A DNA stretch of 64,000 bases from an uncultured Aquimarina sp. (GCA_947498935.1 CANMMM010000004.1:186001-250000), one strand, 5' to 3'; positions 46,141 through 54,308 are shown, counted from the first letter of the stretch. A program made the numbers and translations. The notes: a model not told the origin generated them from the sequence alone.

Positions 46141-46419
46141 TTAGATGGTACGCTGCAATTGTAGGGCAATCATTTCTAGCCATTCTTTGATCTCTTGATC
46201 GTCTTGGAAATAACGATTGACTTCGATGGTGATTTCTGGCCAATAGGAGGTGTCGTGTAGCACTTGGAGGATTTCGGAGAGGGTATGAGAAATGATATCC
46301 TCTGGATTGTCCTGCAGGTAGTTGTATACAATCTCGCTATCGGTTAATTGCTCTAAGTCTGCTTCAGGAAAATAGCCTGCAAAAAATTGGAATAAGAATG
46401 GGTATTTGTTTTCTAACAT
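46141..46419 (-). CDS. CdiI-like immunity protein
   Basis: 92 aa from ATG 46419 (MLENKYPFLFQFFAGYFPEADLE); an upstream TTG would add nine residues but lies inside a hairpin and promoter box. Small, acidic, all-helical. The FLxxFFAGYFxxD...DxEIVYNYLQDNPEDIISHTLSEI...EVNRYFQDDQEIKEWLEMIAL pattern is that of the CdiI_2-type CDI immunity family (as I recall it, the family of the immunity partner of the Yersinia kristensenii RNase A-like toxin). Cytoplasmic; expected to bind and block the toxin encoded 72 bp upstream. Context agrees with the sequence. Confidence 0.78.
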   Translation of the reverse strand: MLENKYPFLFQFFAGYFPEADLEQLTDSEIVYNYLQDNPEDIISHTLSEILQVLHDTSYWPEITIEVNRYFQDDQEIKEWLEMIALQLQRTI

Positions 46420-46436
46420 AGTTGGTATGGGTATGG

Positions 46437-46480
46437 AAGCCTCCAAAAATATAGTGTTTTTTCTATGTTTTTGGAGACTT
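46437..46480 (-). promoter_or_regulatory. Hairpin with embedded -7 box between toxin and immunity genes
   Basis: AAGCCTCCAAAAATATAG (46437-46454) and CTATGTTTTTGGAGACTT (46463-46480) are complementary with two mismatches around an 8-nt loop. The left arm contains CAAAAATA (46444-46451), i.e. TATTTTTG on the minus strand, 24 nt before the immunity ATG. Either an mRNA structure, a promoter for immunity alone, or both. Confidence 0.5.
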
Positions 46481-46491
46481 TATATATAGGA

Positions 46492-47019
46492 TTAGTTAGG
46501 ATATGCTGTAAGTACATAGTAGCCGTTTGGAGCGCTCGATCGCTTTTGGAGGACGACTCTAAATTTTTTGGAGGTATAGGGGTCGTTTTGCCCACGCTGT
46601 AATACGATACCGATGTTTCTCCTATGGGTGTAGTTGAGTACGAGTCTACGACTGCCACTGTTTAACCAGTTGTTAATTCTAGAGCGATTGGCATTAATGG
46701 CGTTTACGATCACTTGTCCTGCTTGGTTGAGCTCATTAAAGGTGCTGGCAGCACGAATAGAGCTGTTTTGTAACCTATTGCGCAGGTAGGCGATGGATTT
46801 TCCGACGTGGCGCTCGATGGTATGGCCTCCTAATCGTTCTTGCTGTCTAAGGAAAGGAGCATTTTTAGCAATGACCGTATCACTTTCTGTAGTTGATAGC
46901 TCGAATGTGTCATCGATAAAGGAGGTACTCTCTTTTTCGCAACTGCTGAATAGCACCGAAAAAAAGATGGCGGTGATTAAAAAAACAAATTGTTTTTTAA
47001 GGTGTGTTACAATTTTCAT
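46492..47019 (-). CDS. Lipoprotein with C-terminal RNase A-like CDI-type toxin domain
   Basis: 175 aa. Residues 1-27 are a lipoprotein signal with lipobox LFSSC (Cys27), then a short acidic linker (EKESTSFIDDTFELSTTES). Residues about 60-175 match the bacterial CdiA-CT RNase A domain: GGHTIERHVGKS (His71), Arg82, ASTFNELNQAGQVIVNAINANRSRINNWLNSG, LVLNY, then VVLQKR and terminal LTAYP (Thr171, Tyr173). His71, Arg82, Thr171 and Tyr173 have the spacing of the active-site residues I recall for the Yersinia kristensenii toxin (His175, Arg186, Thr276, Tyr278). It should cleave RNA in a target cell. There is no CdiA, Rhs, T6SS or T9SS carrier region; an immunity gene follows. Confidence 0.85.
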   Translation of the reverse strand: MKIVTHLKKQFVFLITAIFFSVLFSSCEKESTSFIDDTFELSTTESDTVIAKNAPFLRQQERLGGHTIERHVGKSIAYLRNRLQNSSIRAASTFNELNQAGQVIVNAINANRSRINNWLNSGSRRLVLNYTHRRNIGIVLQRGQNDPYTSKKFRVVLQKRSSAPNGYYVLTAYPN

Positions 47020-47251
47020 CTGTTTTGTGTTAAGGAATGGTTCTGTAAAAGCTGTTGAGTTTTTTTAAAATTATGTGATAGCTAAAGTATGTATTTGAAA
47101 ATTTAGTTAGTTAATGGTAGCGTTAGTGTTTGGTTATGTGTGGGTTAATTGAGGGGTTTTTGGGCGATGAATGAGATGGCTTTTTTAGAGGGGTATTTTA
47201 TATATAGCGAATTAGGCTGTTTTTTAATTTTAAAAAGGAAAAGAGTTTAGT

Positions 47252-47259
47252 TATCTTTG
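47252..47259 (+). promoter_or_regulatory. -7 box of the TerB-like gene
   Basis: TATCTTTG followed by CGGC, a very common Flavobacteriia form of the -7 element, 25 nt before the ATG at 47285. Confidence 0.55.
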
Positions 47260-47284
47260 CGGCAACATAAAATAAAAAAAGTAC

Positions 47285-47716
47285 ATGTCAATATCTGATT
47301 TATTTGATAGTGGGTTTCAGAAAAGAAATCAAGATCATTTTGCTGCCATCGTAAGAGTGGCGATGTCTGATTGTGTAATTACTGATGAAGAGCAGGTTTT
47401 TTTGGATCGATTAGCCAGAAAATTAGACATTTCTGAGAATGATTATCAAGAAATATTAAAGGATTACAAATCACATCCAATCAATCCGCCTATTAGTTAT
47501 GATACTAGATTAGAGCGTTTGTATGATTTGGCTAGAATGGTATATGCAGATCATATTAAAGCAGATACGCAAGTGCTATTGTTAGAAAAACTAGGAGTGG
47601 GTCTTGGTTTTCATCCTGATAATGTGAAGTATGTGATCGATAAGGCGCTATGCCTAGTGAATAAGGGAGTGGATGGAGATACTTTTGCAGATGAGATTAA
47701 AAATATGAATAGATAA
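47285..47716 (+). CDS. TerB-like (tellurite-resistance/DjlA N-terminal) family protein
   Basis: 143 aa, cytoplasmic, all helical. TerB fold pattern: an N-terminal helix with AAIVRVAMSDCVITDEEQVFLDRLARKLDISENDYQEIL (acidic residues after the first helix), then a second repeat RLERLYDLARMVYADHIKADTQVLLLEKLGVGLGF. TerB-like proteins bind metal and take part in membrane-associated stress signalling; this stand-alone form has no DnaJ domain. Single gene with its own promoter and a strong terminator shared with the convergent histidine kinase. Confidence 0.82.
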   Translation: MSISDLFDSGFQKRNQDHFAAIVRVAMSDCVITDEEQVFLDRLARKLDISENDYQEILKDYKSHPINPPISYDTRLERLYDLARMVYADHIKADTQVLLLEKLGVGLGFHPDNVKYVIDKALCLVNKGVDGDTFADEIKNMNR

Positions 47717-47754
47717 TATTTAGAGCTATCTAAGTATATACTAAGAATTTTTAT

Positions 47755-47784
47755 AAAAAAAGCCGCTTATGAAGCGGCTTTTTT
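47755..47784. terminator. Bidirectional terminator overlapping the 3' end of the histidine kinase gene
   Basis: AAAAAAGCCGCTT / AAGCGGCTTTTTT with an ATG loop. It ends the TerB-like transcript, and its right arm also encodes the last codons of the kinase (AKKAAS, stop at 47767). Confidence 0.88.
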
Positions 47785-49305
47785 GGCTATTTGCTTAATG
47801 ATTTTATACATCAGATCTTCTTGTTCGAAGGGTTTAGCGATAAAGTCATCCATTCCAGATTTTAGACATTTGTCACGTTCTGCTTCTGTGGCTTTGGCTG
47901 TGAATCCTATAATAGGAACACCACAGATGGCTTGATCTCCGTAGTTTTTTCGGATTTTATGAGTGGCTTGGTAGCCATCCATTTTGGATGTTTTTAGATC
48001 CATTAGTACTAGATCATAATTACGCCTTTCGATATAGCTAATGGCTTCTTCGCCATTAATGGCTACATCTACAAAAAAACTACCATGATTGATTAGGATT
48101 TTCATGATCAAGAACTGCGTTGCTTCTTCGTCTTCTACTAGGAGCACTCGAAATTTCTTTTTGCTCTGTGGGAGATTGTATTTCTTTTTACTTCGTTTTT
48201 TGGGAGCCTTTCGAATTTCGAATTTAAAAGGAAGTTTTACTTCGAATACACTGCCTTTATCAGGTTCGCTACTAACTTTGATTTCACCTCCTAGTAAGGT
48301 CACTAGGTCTTTGACGATGGCTAGACCGAGTCCTGTGCCTGTAATTTGTTTGTCTTCATTAAAACGAGTAAAACGACTAAAGATACTGTCTAGGTGTGTT
48401 TCTTGTATTCCGAAACCTGTGTCCTCTATTTTAAAATTGATACTCAGTTTATTGGTGCGTTGGTAATTTTTAGTGACAGAAAATTTGACACTGCCTTCTT
48501 CTGTAAATTTAAAAGCATTACTCAATAGGTTATTGATGATCTGATACACACGGGTTCGATCTCCGATGAGGTATTCTTGTATATTGGGATCGATATAGGT
48601 TTCGAAGCTGATATCTTTTTTCTTAGCGAGCTTGGCATAGGTTTCTTCGAAGCCTTCGATCAGGTTTACGAATAAGAAACGTTCTTTGACAATCTTAAGC
48701 TTACCAGATTCTATTTTGGCAATGTCTAGCATATCATCAATCAATGCGTTTAGGTGTAAACTTTGACGTTTGATGATACGAGCTAATTCTTCTTGTTCGA
48801 AGTCTAATTTGGTTTTCTCTAAGACTTCTACAAACCCCAAGATACTGGTTAGGGGCGTTCTGATCTCATGATTAATATTAGAGATAAAACTGTTTTTAAA
48901 CTTTTCTTTTTCGATTAGAAATTTGTTGTCTAATGCTAGTTTTTTGGCTTTGAGAACTGATTCATTACGCTGCTGTGCAATCTTGTTGAGCTCGTGATAT
49001 TTGATGGTATAATCAAATAAGATGATATTAATTGCGAGGGTGCTTATTTCTATCGTAATGTCACAGATTCTTTCTGTATTGCCTTCTTCTATGTGTATAC
49101 ACGGAAAATTATACGTTTCTTGTTGGTCAGTACGTGCTTCGATAAAGCCGCGCAAGATCTCGAAAAAAGGGTGTGCGTCATAAATAGCATCTCCTTTTTG
49201 CCAATTAAAAAGTGTGTTTTCTGTATCGGTAATAGTACCATCTGGGGAGATGGATGTAAATTGAGTTTTCTGACTAAACTGTATTTTGTTTTCTTGTGCT
49301 GTCAT
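47767..49305 (-). CDS. Cytoplasmic hybrid histidine kinase (last gene of GTPase operon)
   Basis: 512 aa with no membrane helix. A short N-terminal sensor of PAS-like size (about 15-105), a coiled linker 105-137, HisKA with His146 (SNINHEIRTPLTS), HATPase_c (NNLLSNAFKFTEEG, EDTGFGI, GTGLGLAIV) and a receiver (about 385-508) with acidic pocket VEDEE, Asp436 (LMDLKTSKMDG) and Lys491. A basic stretch KAPKKRSKKK links kinase and receiver. It lies 6 nt after the Rab-like GTPase gene, so its input may be the GTPase switch; no DNA-binding output follows. Confidence 0.93.
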   Translation of the reverse strand: MTAQENKIQFSQKTQFTSISPDGTITDTENTLFNWQKGDAIYDAHPFFEILRGFIEARTDQQETYNFPCIHIEEGNTERICDITIEISTLAINIILFDYTIKYHELNKIAQQRNESVLKAKKLALDNKFLIEKEKFKNSFISNINHEIRTPLTSILGFVEVLEKTKLDFEQEELARIIKRQSLHLNALIDDMLDIAKIESGKLKIVKERFLFVNLIEGFEETYAKLAKKKDISFETYIDPNIQEYLIGDRTRVYQIINNLLSNAFKFTEEGSVKFSVTKNYQRTNKLSINFKIEDTGFGIQETHLDSIFSRFTRFNEDKQITGTGLGLAIVKDLVTLLGGEIKVSSEPDKGSVFEVKLPFKFEIRKAPKKRSKKKYNLPQSKKKFRVLLVEDEEATQFLIMKILINHGSFFVDVAINGEEAISYIERRNYDLVLMDLKTSKMDGYQATHKIRKNYGDQAICGVPIIGFTAKATEAERDKCLKSGMDDFIAKPFEQEDLMYKIIKQIAKKAAS

Positions 49306-49311
49306 AAATTT

Positions 49312-49803
49312 TTACTGTGTGATTTCTGTAGAGAGCTCTAAGAAAAAATTTTGCACATTTTTATTGGTTTTAGCACTGGTCAAACAATCAATAGTGATAG
49401 TATGTTCTTTAAATTTCTTAAGCATCTCTTTTTCGTTTACTAAATCTACTTTGTTTCCTATGACTTTGATAGGTACTTTTGGGTGATTTTGGGATAAGTA
49501 ATCGATATCCTGTTGTAGGTTTTTATAGGTCTCTTCTCTAGTAAGATCAAATACATATAGAAATGCGTGAGACCCTAATAGATATGATTTTCGGGTGTCT
49601 TCTATATTGGTGTGACCTTCTGTGTCCCAGATGATCATAGATAGCTCTCTGCCGTCGGGCATCTCTACTACTTTTTTCTTGATCTGTACCCCTAGTGTTA
49701 CTTTGTAGTCTTCGGAAAATTCGTTATCCACAAAACGTCTGAAAAGTGAGGTTTTGCCAACTCCGAAATGTCCTAAAAGCACTACTTTTTTAGACAATTT
49801 CAT
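49312..49803 (-). CDS. Rab/Ras-like small GTPase
   Basis: 163 aa, single G domain. G1 P-loop GHFGVGKTS (11-19), G2 Thr in YKVTLGVQ (about 36), G3 DTEGH (60-64), G4 GNKVD and G5 TSAK. The position of the catalytic Gln of Ras (Gln61) is His64 here, which would lower intrinsic hydrolysis and leave it to a partner. No lipid-anchoring Cys at the C-terminus. The gene overlaps its upstream neighbour by 14 bp and lies 6 nt before the kinase gene. Nearest analogy is the MglA/roadblock-type polarity GTPases, but the sequence is more Rab-like. Confidence 0.92.
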   Translation of the reverse strand: MKLSKKVVLLGHFGVGKTSLFRRFVDNEFSEDYKVTLGVQIKKKVVEMPDGRELSMIIWDTEGHTNIEDTRKSYLLGSHAFLYVFDLTREETYKNLQQDIDYLSQNHPKVPIKVIGNKVDLVNEKEMLKKFKEHTITIDCLTSAKTNKNVQNFFLELSTEITQ

Positions 49804-50629
49804 CTTCGAAATATTTTTTTAGTTTACGAGTGAATAGTTTACTGTTTTCTAATTCTCTACGCGAGATGTGTTTTTGTGCGAATTCTAAAATCTGATCCTC
49901 TAAAACTTCTTTAAACATCATTGTGTATGCGCCAGATACTACTGCCGCAATGTAATAAGAATAAAAGTTTTGTATATGTATGGTATATAATTCGTATTCA
50001 ATTAATTCTAGGTTCTGATTGCCGCCTTCAAAAGCGTCTTCTACAAAGCTTTTGATCGCAGTAAGCATCCCAGCGACCATATCTTTATCAATCGTACCAT
50101 CGGATAAAGGACTATAATCCGTAATGAGTAGTCCAGAATCTTTTTCGATGACAAACATTTGTATCAATCGTGGTTTTGCATATTCACTAATCTCTAAATC
50201 CCCACTACTGATGCCTTGTGCTCTAGCCTTGGTTCTTCGGAACCATTTTTTAAAAGAAAAAGCACTTTTGGTCTTATGACTGATATTTTCACTCAGTAGC
50301 TTCATCTCATGAGCAATGTATTTTTTGATCATCTTACCGATGATCGGAAATAAAGCTTCTACCACTGCGTCTTGAGAATTTTTAATTTCCGTTTTTAAAG
50401 TTTCGGTTATCGCGGGACCAAGTGTTGTAGGAATTTCTTCTATAAAGTCTTCTAGCTTATCATCTATGATAGGATTTACTTTAGACGACAACTCTTTTTT
50501 TTGATGAATAATCGTGCTGAGGGCTTCTATTTTTTTGGCGATTGATGCCGTATATTCCTTCTCCTCGGTGAGTAGTAGGTCTTTTAGAATCCTTAATTTA
50601 TCCTTATCTTCCATGGTGTTGGATAGCAT
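49790..50629 (-). CDS. Roadblock/longin-like regulator, related to the N-terminus of OmpA-fused envelope proteins
   Basis: 279 aa. A second ATG at 50614 is possible. N-terminal helical part (LRILKDLLLTEEKEYTASIAKKI...), then VEALFPIIGKMIKKYIAHEM and FSFKKWFRRTKARAQGIS, then a domain from about residue 165 (RLIQMFVIEKDSGLLITDYSPLSDGTIDKDMVAGMLTAIKSFVEDAF), which has the profile of a longin/roadblock fold. This matches, from memory, proteobacterial proteins annotated as OmpA-family/cell-envelope biogenesis, but no OmpA domain is present. Overlap with the GTPase gene suggests it is a GAP/GEF-like partner (inference). Confidence 0.72.
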   Translation of the reverse strand: MLSNTMEDKDKLRILKDLLLTEEKEYTASIAKKIEALSTIIHQKKELSSKVNPIIDDKLEDFIEEIPTTLGPAITETLKTEIKNSQDAVVEALFPIIGKMIKKYIAHEMKLLSENISHKTKSAFSFKKWFRRTKARAQGISSGDLEISEYAKPRLIQMFVIEKDSGLLITDYSPLSDGTIDKDMVAGMLTAIKSFVEDAFEGGNQNLELIEYELYTIHIQNFYSYYIAAVVSGAYTMMFKEVLEDQILEFAQKHISRRELENSKLFTRKLKKYFEDEIV

Positions 50630-50635
50630 GTAGGA

Positions 50636-50986
50636 TTATTGACTGATTTTTTCACCCATGGCGATTAAAAGGTCTCCAAGTGTTTTCTTATCTACTTTTT
50701 TAGTGTCTAAAGCTTCTGCTTTTTCGGCAAGACTGTCTTCTAATTCTGTAATTCTAATTCCGATATCAGTACTGAGGTTATCAATAGCTTGATGTAGCTC
50801 TTTTCGGGTATCATCTATAAAATCCTCTAATTCTTTCTTCTTAGAGGAGATGTCTCTTTTAACAGCTTCGAATTCTGAGTTATATGCAGCAATATTTTCT
50901 CCAAAGATTAAGTTTTTTATTGCTTCTATTTTTGAAGAAGGATCATTCACTACGGGTTCTTGTGTAGCTGTTTTTTCTTTGGTCAT
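50636..50986 (-). CDS. Coiled-coil protein, first gene of the GTPase operon
   Basis: 116 aa, acidic, no signal peptide. After a disordered N-terminus, AIKNLIFGENIAAYNSEFEAVKRDISSKKKELEDFIDD resembles the N-terminal LRxLLL...KKEL helix of the next gene's product, so the two may share a binding interface. The rest is a coiled coil (residues 50-95) ending KTLGDLLIAMGEKISQ. Known family not recognised. The next gene starts 6 nt after its stop; together with the GTPase and kinase it makes a four-gene operon. Confidence 0.65.
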   Translation of the reverse strand: MTKEKTATQEPVVNDPSSKIEAIKNLIFGENIAAYNSEFEAVKRDISSKKKELEDFIDDTRKELHQAIDNLSTDIGIRITELEDSLAEKAEALDTKKVDKKTLGDLLIAMGEKISQ

Positions 50987-51366
50987 GTTGGATGCTATTT
51001 AATTGTTTTGTGTGCTTCATGTAAATTTACTATAAAATTACTAAAAGTCACGTTTAAAAATGATTATAATGTTTTTCTATAACGTACTCAATATCTGTAC
51101 CATATTTTTAATAGGGCATAGCATATTATCACATAGCAATACTTTTTGGGGGTGTTGATTGTCTATGTGAGATAGTGTTGTTTGTTGATAGTCAGTGATT
51201 TGTTTGCGTGAAGTGGAGGGGTTAGTGTTTCAACAACTTTTTTTGACTATTTTTTTATGATTGTTAGTTTTAACCTGTTTTTTATAATTCGTTATGAGCT
51301 TGCGTTATCGTTTTGCAAGGTTACTAAAAAATTAAAAATTATACCACTTCTGGTGTCTAAAAACTG
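50987..51366. other. Intergenic region between the GTPase operon and fbp
   Basis: 380 bp, AT-rich. GTAAATTTAC is a 10-bp palindrome about 30 bp upstream of the operon's first start. No consensus promoter could be placed. A short ORF on the plus strand shows no coding signs. Confidence 0.35.
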
Positions 51367-52398
51367 TTATACAAATGTTTGTTTTTTAGATAAAGCAGGG
51401 TTTTGGACAAAAGAAATTGCTTTTTCTACCATGTTTTTACTACCACAGATAAAAGGAGTGCGTTGATGCAGAGCTGTTGGTCGTATATCCAAAACACGCA
51501 TGTTGCCATCACTAGCCATTCCACCTGCTTGCTCTGCAATAAATGCCATTGGATTGCATTCATATAATAGTCTTAGTTTGCCTTCAGGAGCTGTAGATGT
51601 ACTTGGGTATATATAGATGCCACCTTTTATCATATTGCGATGTATATCACTAACTAGTGAGCCTATGTATCTAGAGGTGTAGGGCCTATCTTCCTTTTCT
51701 TCTTGGCAATATTTTATGTATGCTTTGATGCCTGCAGGGAAGTGCACGTAGTTTCCTTCATTAATTGAATAGATGTTTCCGTTTTCAGGAAAGAGCATAT
51801 TGGGGTGTGATAAGTAGTAGGTACCCAGTGCAGGATTAAGTGTAAAACCATTTACACCATGGCCTGTGGTATATACCAGCATAGTAGATGTGCCGTAGAT
51901 AACGTATCCAGCAGCAACTTGTAAATGGCCAGGTTGTAAAAAGTCTTCTAGGGTCACTGCTGTACCAATAGGTGTAACTCTACGGTAGATCGAAAAAATA
52001 GTACCTACCGATACATTCACATCTATATTAGAACTACCATCTAGTGGATCGATCAGCACTACGTAATTATTCTGATGGTCATGTTGCTGTCCTCGAATGG
52101 TAATAAAATCTTCATTTTCTTCAGATGCGATACCACATACAATTTCTCGATTCGTCAGGGTGTTTATAAACGTTTCATTGGCGAATACATCTAACTTTTG
52201 TTGCGCTTCTCCTTGTATATTGGTTGCTCCAACAGTGCCTGTGATGTCTACAAGTCCGGCTTTATTGACTTCGTGATTTACCATTTTGGCAGCTAATCGT
52301 ATGGAATTAATCAGTCTAGAAAGTTCTCCAGTAGCATAAGGAAACTGTTGTTGGTTTTCGATGATGAATTCACCTAAAGTTTGATTTTTATGTGTCAT
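51367..52398 (-). CDS. fbp: Class 1 fructose-1,6-bisphosphatase
   Basis: 343 aa, gluconeogenic enzyme hydrolysing fructose 1,6-bisphosphate to fructose 6-phosphate. Metal and substrate motifs: GIASEENED (metal-binding Glu), [27 protein letters not shown] (the DPLDGSSN signature, about 116-124), [13 protein letters not shown] region ([24 protein letters not shown]), and [19 protein letters not shown] (Glu metal ligand near 280). Full length for the class. Single gene, transcribed away from the GNAT gene. Confidence 0.97.
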   Translation of the reverse strand: MTHKNQTLGEFIIENQQQFPYATGELSRLINSIRLAAKMVNHEVNKAGLVDITGTVGATNIQGEAQQKLDVFANETFINTLTNREIVCGIASEENEDFITIRGQQHDHQNNYVVLIDPLDGSSNIDVNVSVGTIFSIYRRVTPIGTAVTLEDFLQPGHLQVAAGYVIYGTSTMLVYTTGHGVNGFTLNPALGTYYLSHPNMLFPENGNIYSINEGNYVHFPAGIKAYIKYCQEEKEDRPYTSRYIGSLVSDIHRNMIKGGIYIYPSTSTAPEGKLRLLYECNPMAFIAEQAGGMASDGNMRVLDIRPTALHQRTPFICGSKNMVEKAISFVQNPALSKKQTFV

Positions 52399-52510
52399 AG
52401 TGTTGTGAGTTAGTGCCTATAAAAATAGTGTTTTTTTAGTGTTACTAAAACGTTTTCGTTGTTGAAAGATTTATACGGAGCACTCAAGGGGTTTTTTACA
52501 GCATATTTTA

Positions 52511-52518
52511 TAGTTTTG
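52511..52518 (+). promoter_or_regulatory. Candidate -7 box for the GNAT-aspartokinase genes
   Basis: TAGTTTTG, 16 nt before the ATG at 52535. The -33 region is T-rich without a clear TTG. Confidence 0.4.
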
Positions 52519-52534
52519 AAAAAAATAGAGTTCA

Positions 52535-53014
52535 ATGGAATATACGATACGCAAAGCCACGGAAGCAGATATGGGACAAGTACTATCTTTGATACAAGAG
52601 CTAGCTGTTTTTGAAAATGAACCCACAGCAGTAGAAGTCACGGAAGAAGAATTGATACGCGAAGGATTTGGAGACAGTCCACTTTTTCATTGTTTTGTAG
52701 CAGATACAGCCACAGGGATTGTAGGGATAGCATTGGTGTACTACAGGTTTTCTACTTGGAAAGGAAGAACGATACATCTAGAAGACTTGATTGTACGCGA
52801 GGAACTAAGAGGCAAAGGCATCGGAAAAGCATTGTATACCAGCGTGATGAAATATGGGGCGGAACAAGGTGTAAAAAGAGTAGAATGGAACGTACTAGAC
52901 TGGAATACAAATGCCGTAAATTTTTACAAAAATAGCGGTGCGAAAATTCTAGAAGGATGGCAAGTAGTACAGATGGATGCGCAAGGGCTTGCAGCATTTG
53001 TAGCCAAGAATTGA
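52535..53014 (+). CDS. GNAT family N-acetyltransferase
   Basis: 159 aa, single GNAT domain of the spermidine/diamine-acetyltransferase-like type. Acetyl-CoA pyrophosphate loop V-R-x-x-x-R-G-x-G-I-G in VREELRGKGIGKALY (about 88-102), preceded by the beta strand IHLEDLIV and followed by VEWNVLDWNTNAVNFYKNSGAK. Upstream TTFSTWKGRT-type residues (YYRFSTWKGRTIHLED) match the diamine acetyltransferase group. Substrate unproven. The aspartokinase gene starts 11 nt after its stop, so they are co-transcribed. Confidence 0.92.
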   Translation: MEYTIRKATEADMGQVLSLIQELAVFENEPTAVEVTEEELIREGFGDSPLFHCFVADTATGIVGIALVYYRFSTWKGRTIHLEDLIVREELRGKGIGKALYTSVMKYGAEQGVKRVEWNVLDWNTNAVNFYKNSGAKILEGWQVVQMDAQGLAAFVAKN

Positions 53015-53025
53015 TATAGACGGTT

Positions 53026-54279
53026 ATGAAAATATTTAAATTCGGAGGCGCTGCTGTGCAACATGCAACAGGTGTGCAGAATGCATGTAAGATTATCACT
53101 GCCAATGCCACAACACCATTGGTTATTGTAGTATCGGCTATGGGTAAAATGACCAATGCATTCGAGCGTATTGTAGCCTATTACTTAGCAAACGATCCGT
53201 TATTAACACAGGCGATTCAGGAAACGAAAACCTATCATCATACCATCGCTAGTGAGCTGTTTAAGGATCAAGAACATCCTGTGTTTACTACGATCGCAGC
53301 ACTGTATGAAGACTTATCGATTACGCTAGCTAGAAATAAATCCAAGACTTATGCCTATGTCTATGATCAGATTGTAGGTTATGCAGAGTTACTATCTACG
53401 CAAATCGTGAGTAGTTACCTGAGTCATATCGGGTATTCACATCAATGGTTAGACGCTAGAACATGTATAAAAACAGATAGTACCTATCGCGATGCTAGCG
53501 TAGATTGGATCGCGACGCAGCAAGCGATAGAACAACAAGTCGTACCACAAAAAAACTATCTTACTCAAGGGTTTATTGGCAGTAATGTCGATGGATTTTC
53601 TACCACGCTTGGTAGAGAAGGGAGTGATTATTCTGCGGGGATTTTTGGATATTGTCTAGCTGCGGATAGTGTGACGATTTGGAAAGATGTGCCTGGTGTA
53701 CTCAACGGCGATCCCAGAGTTTTTGAGCAAACAGTATTACTTTCGCAATTGTCATATAAAGAAGCGATTGAGTTTGCTTTCTATGGAGCATCTGTTATCC
53801 ATCCCAAAACATTACAACCCTTAGAGCGCAAAGCAATACCATTGCATGTACGATCCTTTGTCCATCCGGAGAACACGGGTACAGTAGTCCAAAAAGGTAC
53901 TGCGATCACGCCACAGGTACCGTGTTATATTGTCAAAAACAATCAAAAATTAGTTTCCTTATCATCTTTAGATTTTTCATTTATCGGAGAAGATACCATG
54001 CGCGCAATCTTTGATGTATTGGATCGTTATCAGCTAAAAGTAGGTTTGATGCAACGTTCAGCCATTAGTTTTTCGATGTGTTTAGAAGATAAATTTGCTA
54101 ATTTTGATGCGCTGTTACAGGAATTGAAAACCAACTACCGAGTTACATATAATGAACAGGTAGCGCTATATACGATCAGACATTTTACACCACAGGCTAT
54201 TGCGGTAGTAGAACAAGAACACACCGTGTTACTTCAGCAAACCACACGGGAAACCTATCAGATAGTAGTCAAACAATAA
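53026..54279 (+). CDS. lysC: Aspartate kinase
   Basis: 417 aa. First step of the lysine/threonine/methionine/diaminopimelate pathway. Amino-acid-kinase domain 1-275: KIFKFGGAAVQHATG (usual KFGGTSV with Ala in place of Thr), VVSAMGKMTNAFERIV, TTLGREGSDYSAGIFG (Asp-binding region), KDVPGVLNGDPRVF. A C-terminal ACT-like region (about 300-417) may allow feedback control but is more diverged than in standard LysC. Translationally close to the GNAT gene. Confidence 0.9.
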   Translation: MKIFKFGGAAVQHATGVQNACKIITANATTPLVIVVSAMGKMTNAFERIVAYYLANDPLLTQAIQETKTYHHTIASELFKDQEHPVFTTIAALYEDLSITLARNKSKTYAYVYDQIVGYAELLSTQIVSSYLSHIGYSHQWLDARTCIKTDSTYRDASVDWIATQQAIEQQVVPQKNYLTQGFIGSNVDGFSTTLGREGSDYSAGIFGYCLAADSVTIWKDVPGVLNGDPRVFEQTVLLSQLSYKEAIEFAFYGASVIHPKTLQPLERKAIPLHVRSFVHPENTGTVVQKGTAITPQVPCYIVKNNQKLVSLSSLDFSFIGEDTMRAIFDVLDRYQLKVGLMQRSAISFSMCLEDKFANFDALLQELKTNYRVTYNEQVALYTIRHFTPQAIAVVEQEHTVLLQQTTRETYQIVVKQ

Positions 54280-54308
54280 ATAAGATATCTACAGATACAG
54301 ATTTTTAC

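Noticed and set aside
46492-46658. Overlapping ORF in another frame across the toxin 3' end (46413-46658)
   Set aside because: Starts inside the toxin gene, crosses the hairpin and has no family pattern; the toxin and immunity frames are better supported.
51257-51466. 69-codon plus-strand ORF before fbp
   Set aside because: Overlaps the 3' end of fbp in antisense and has a random hydrophobic product.
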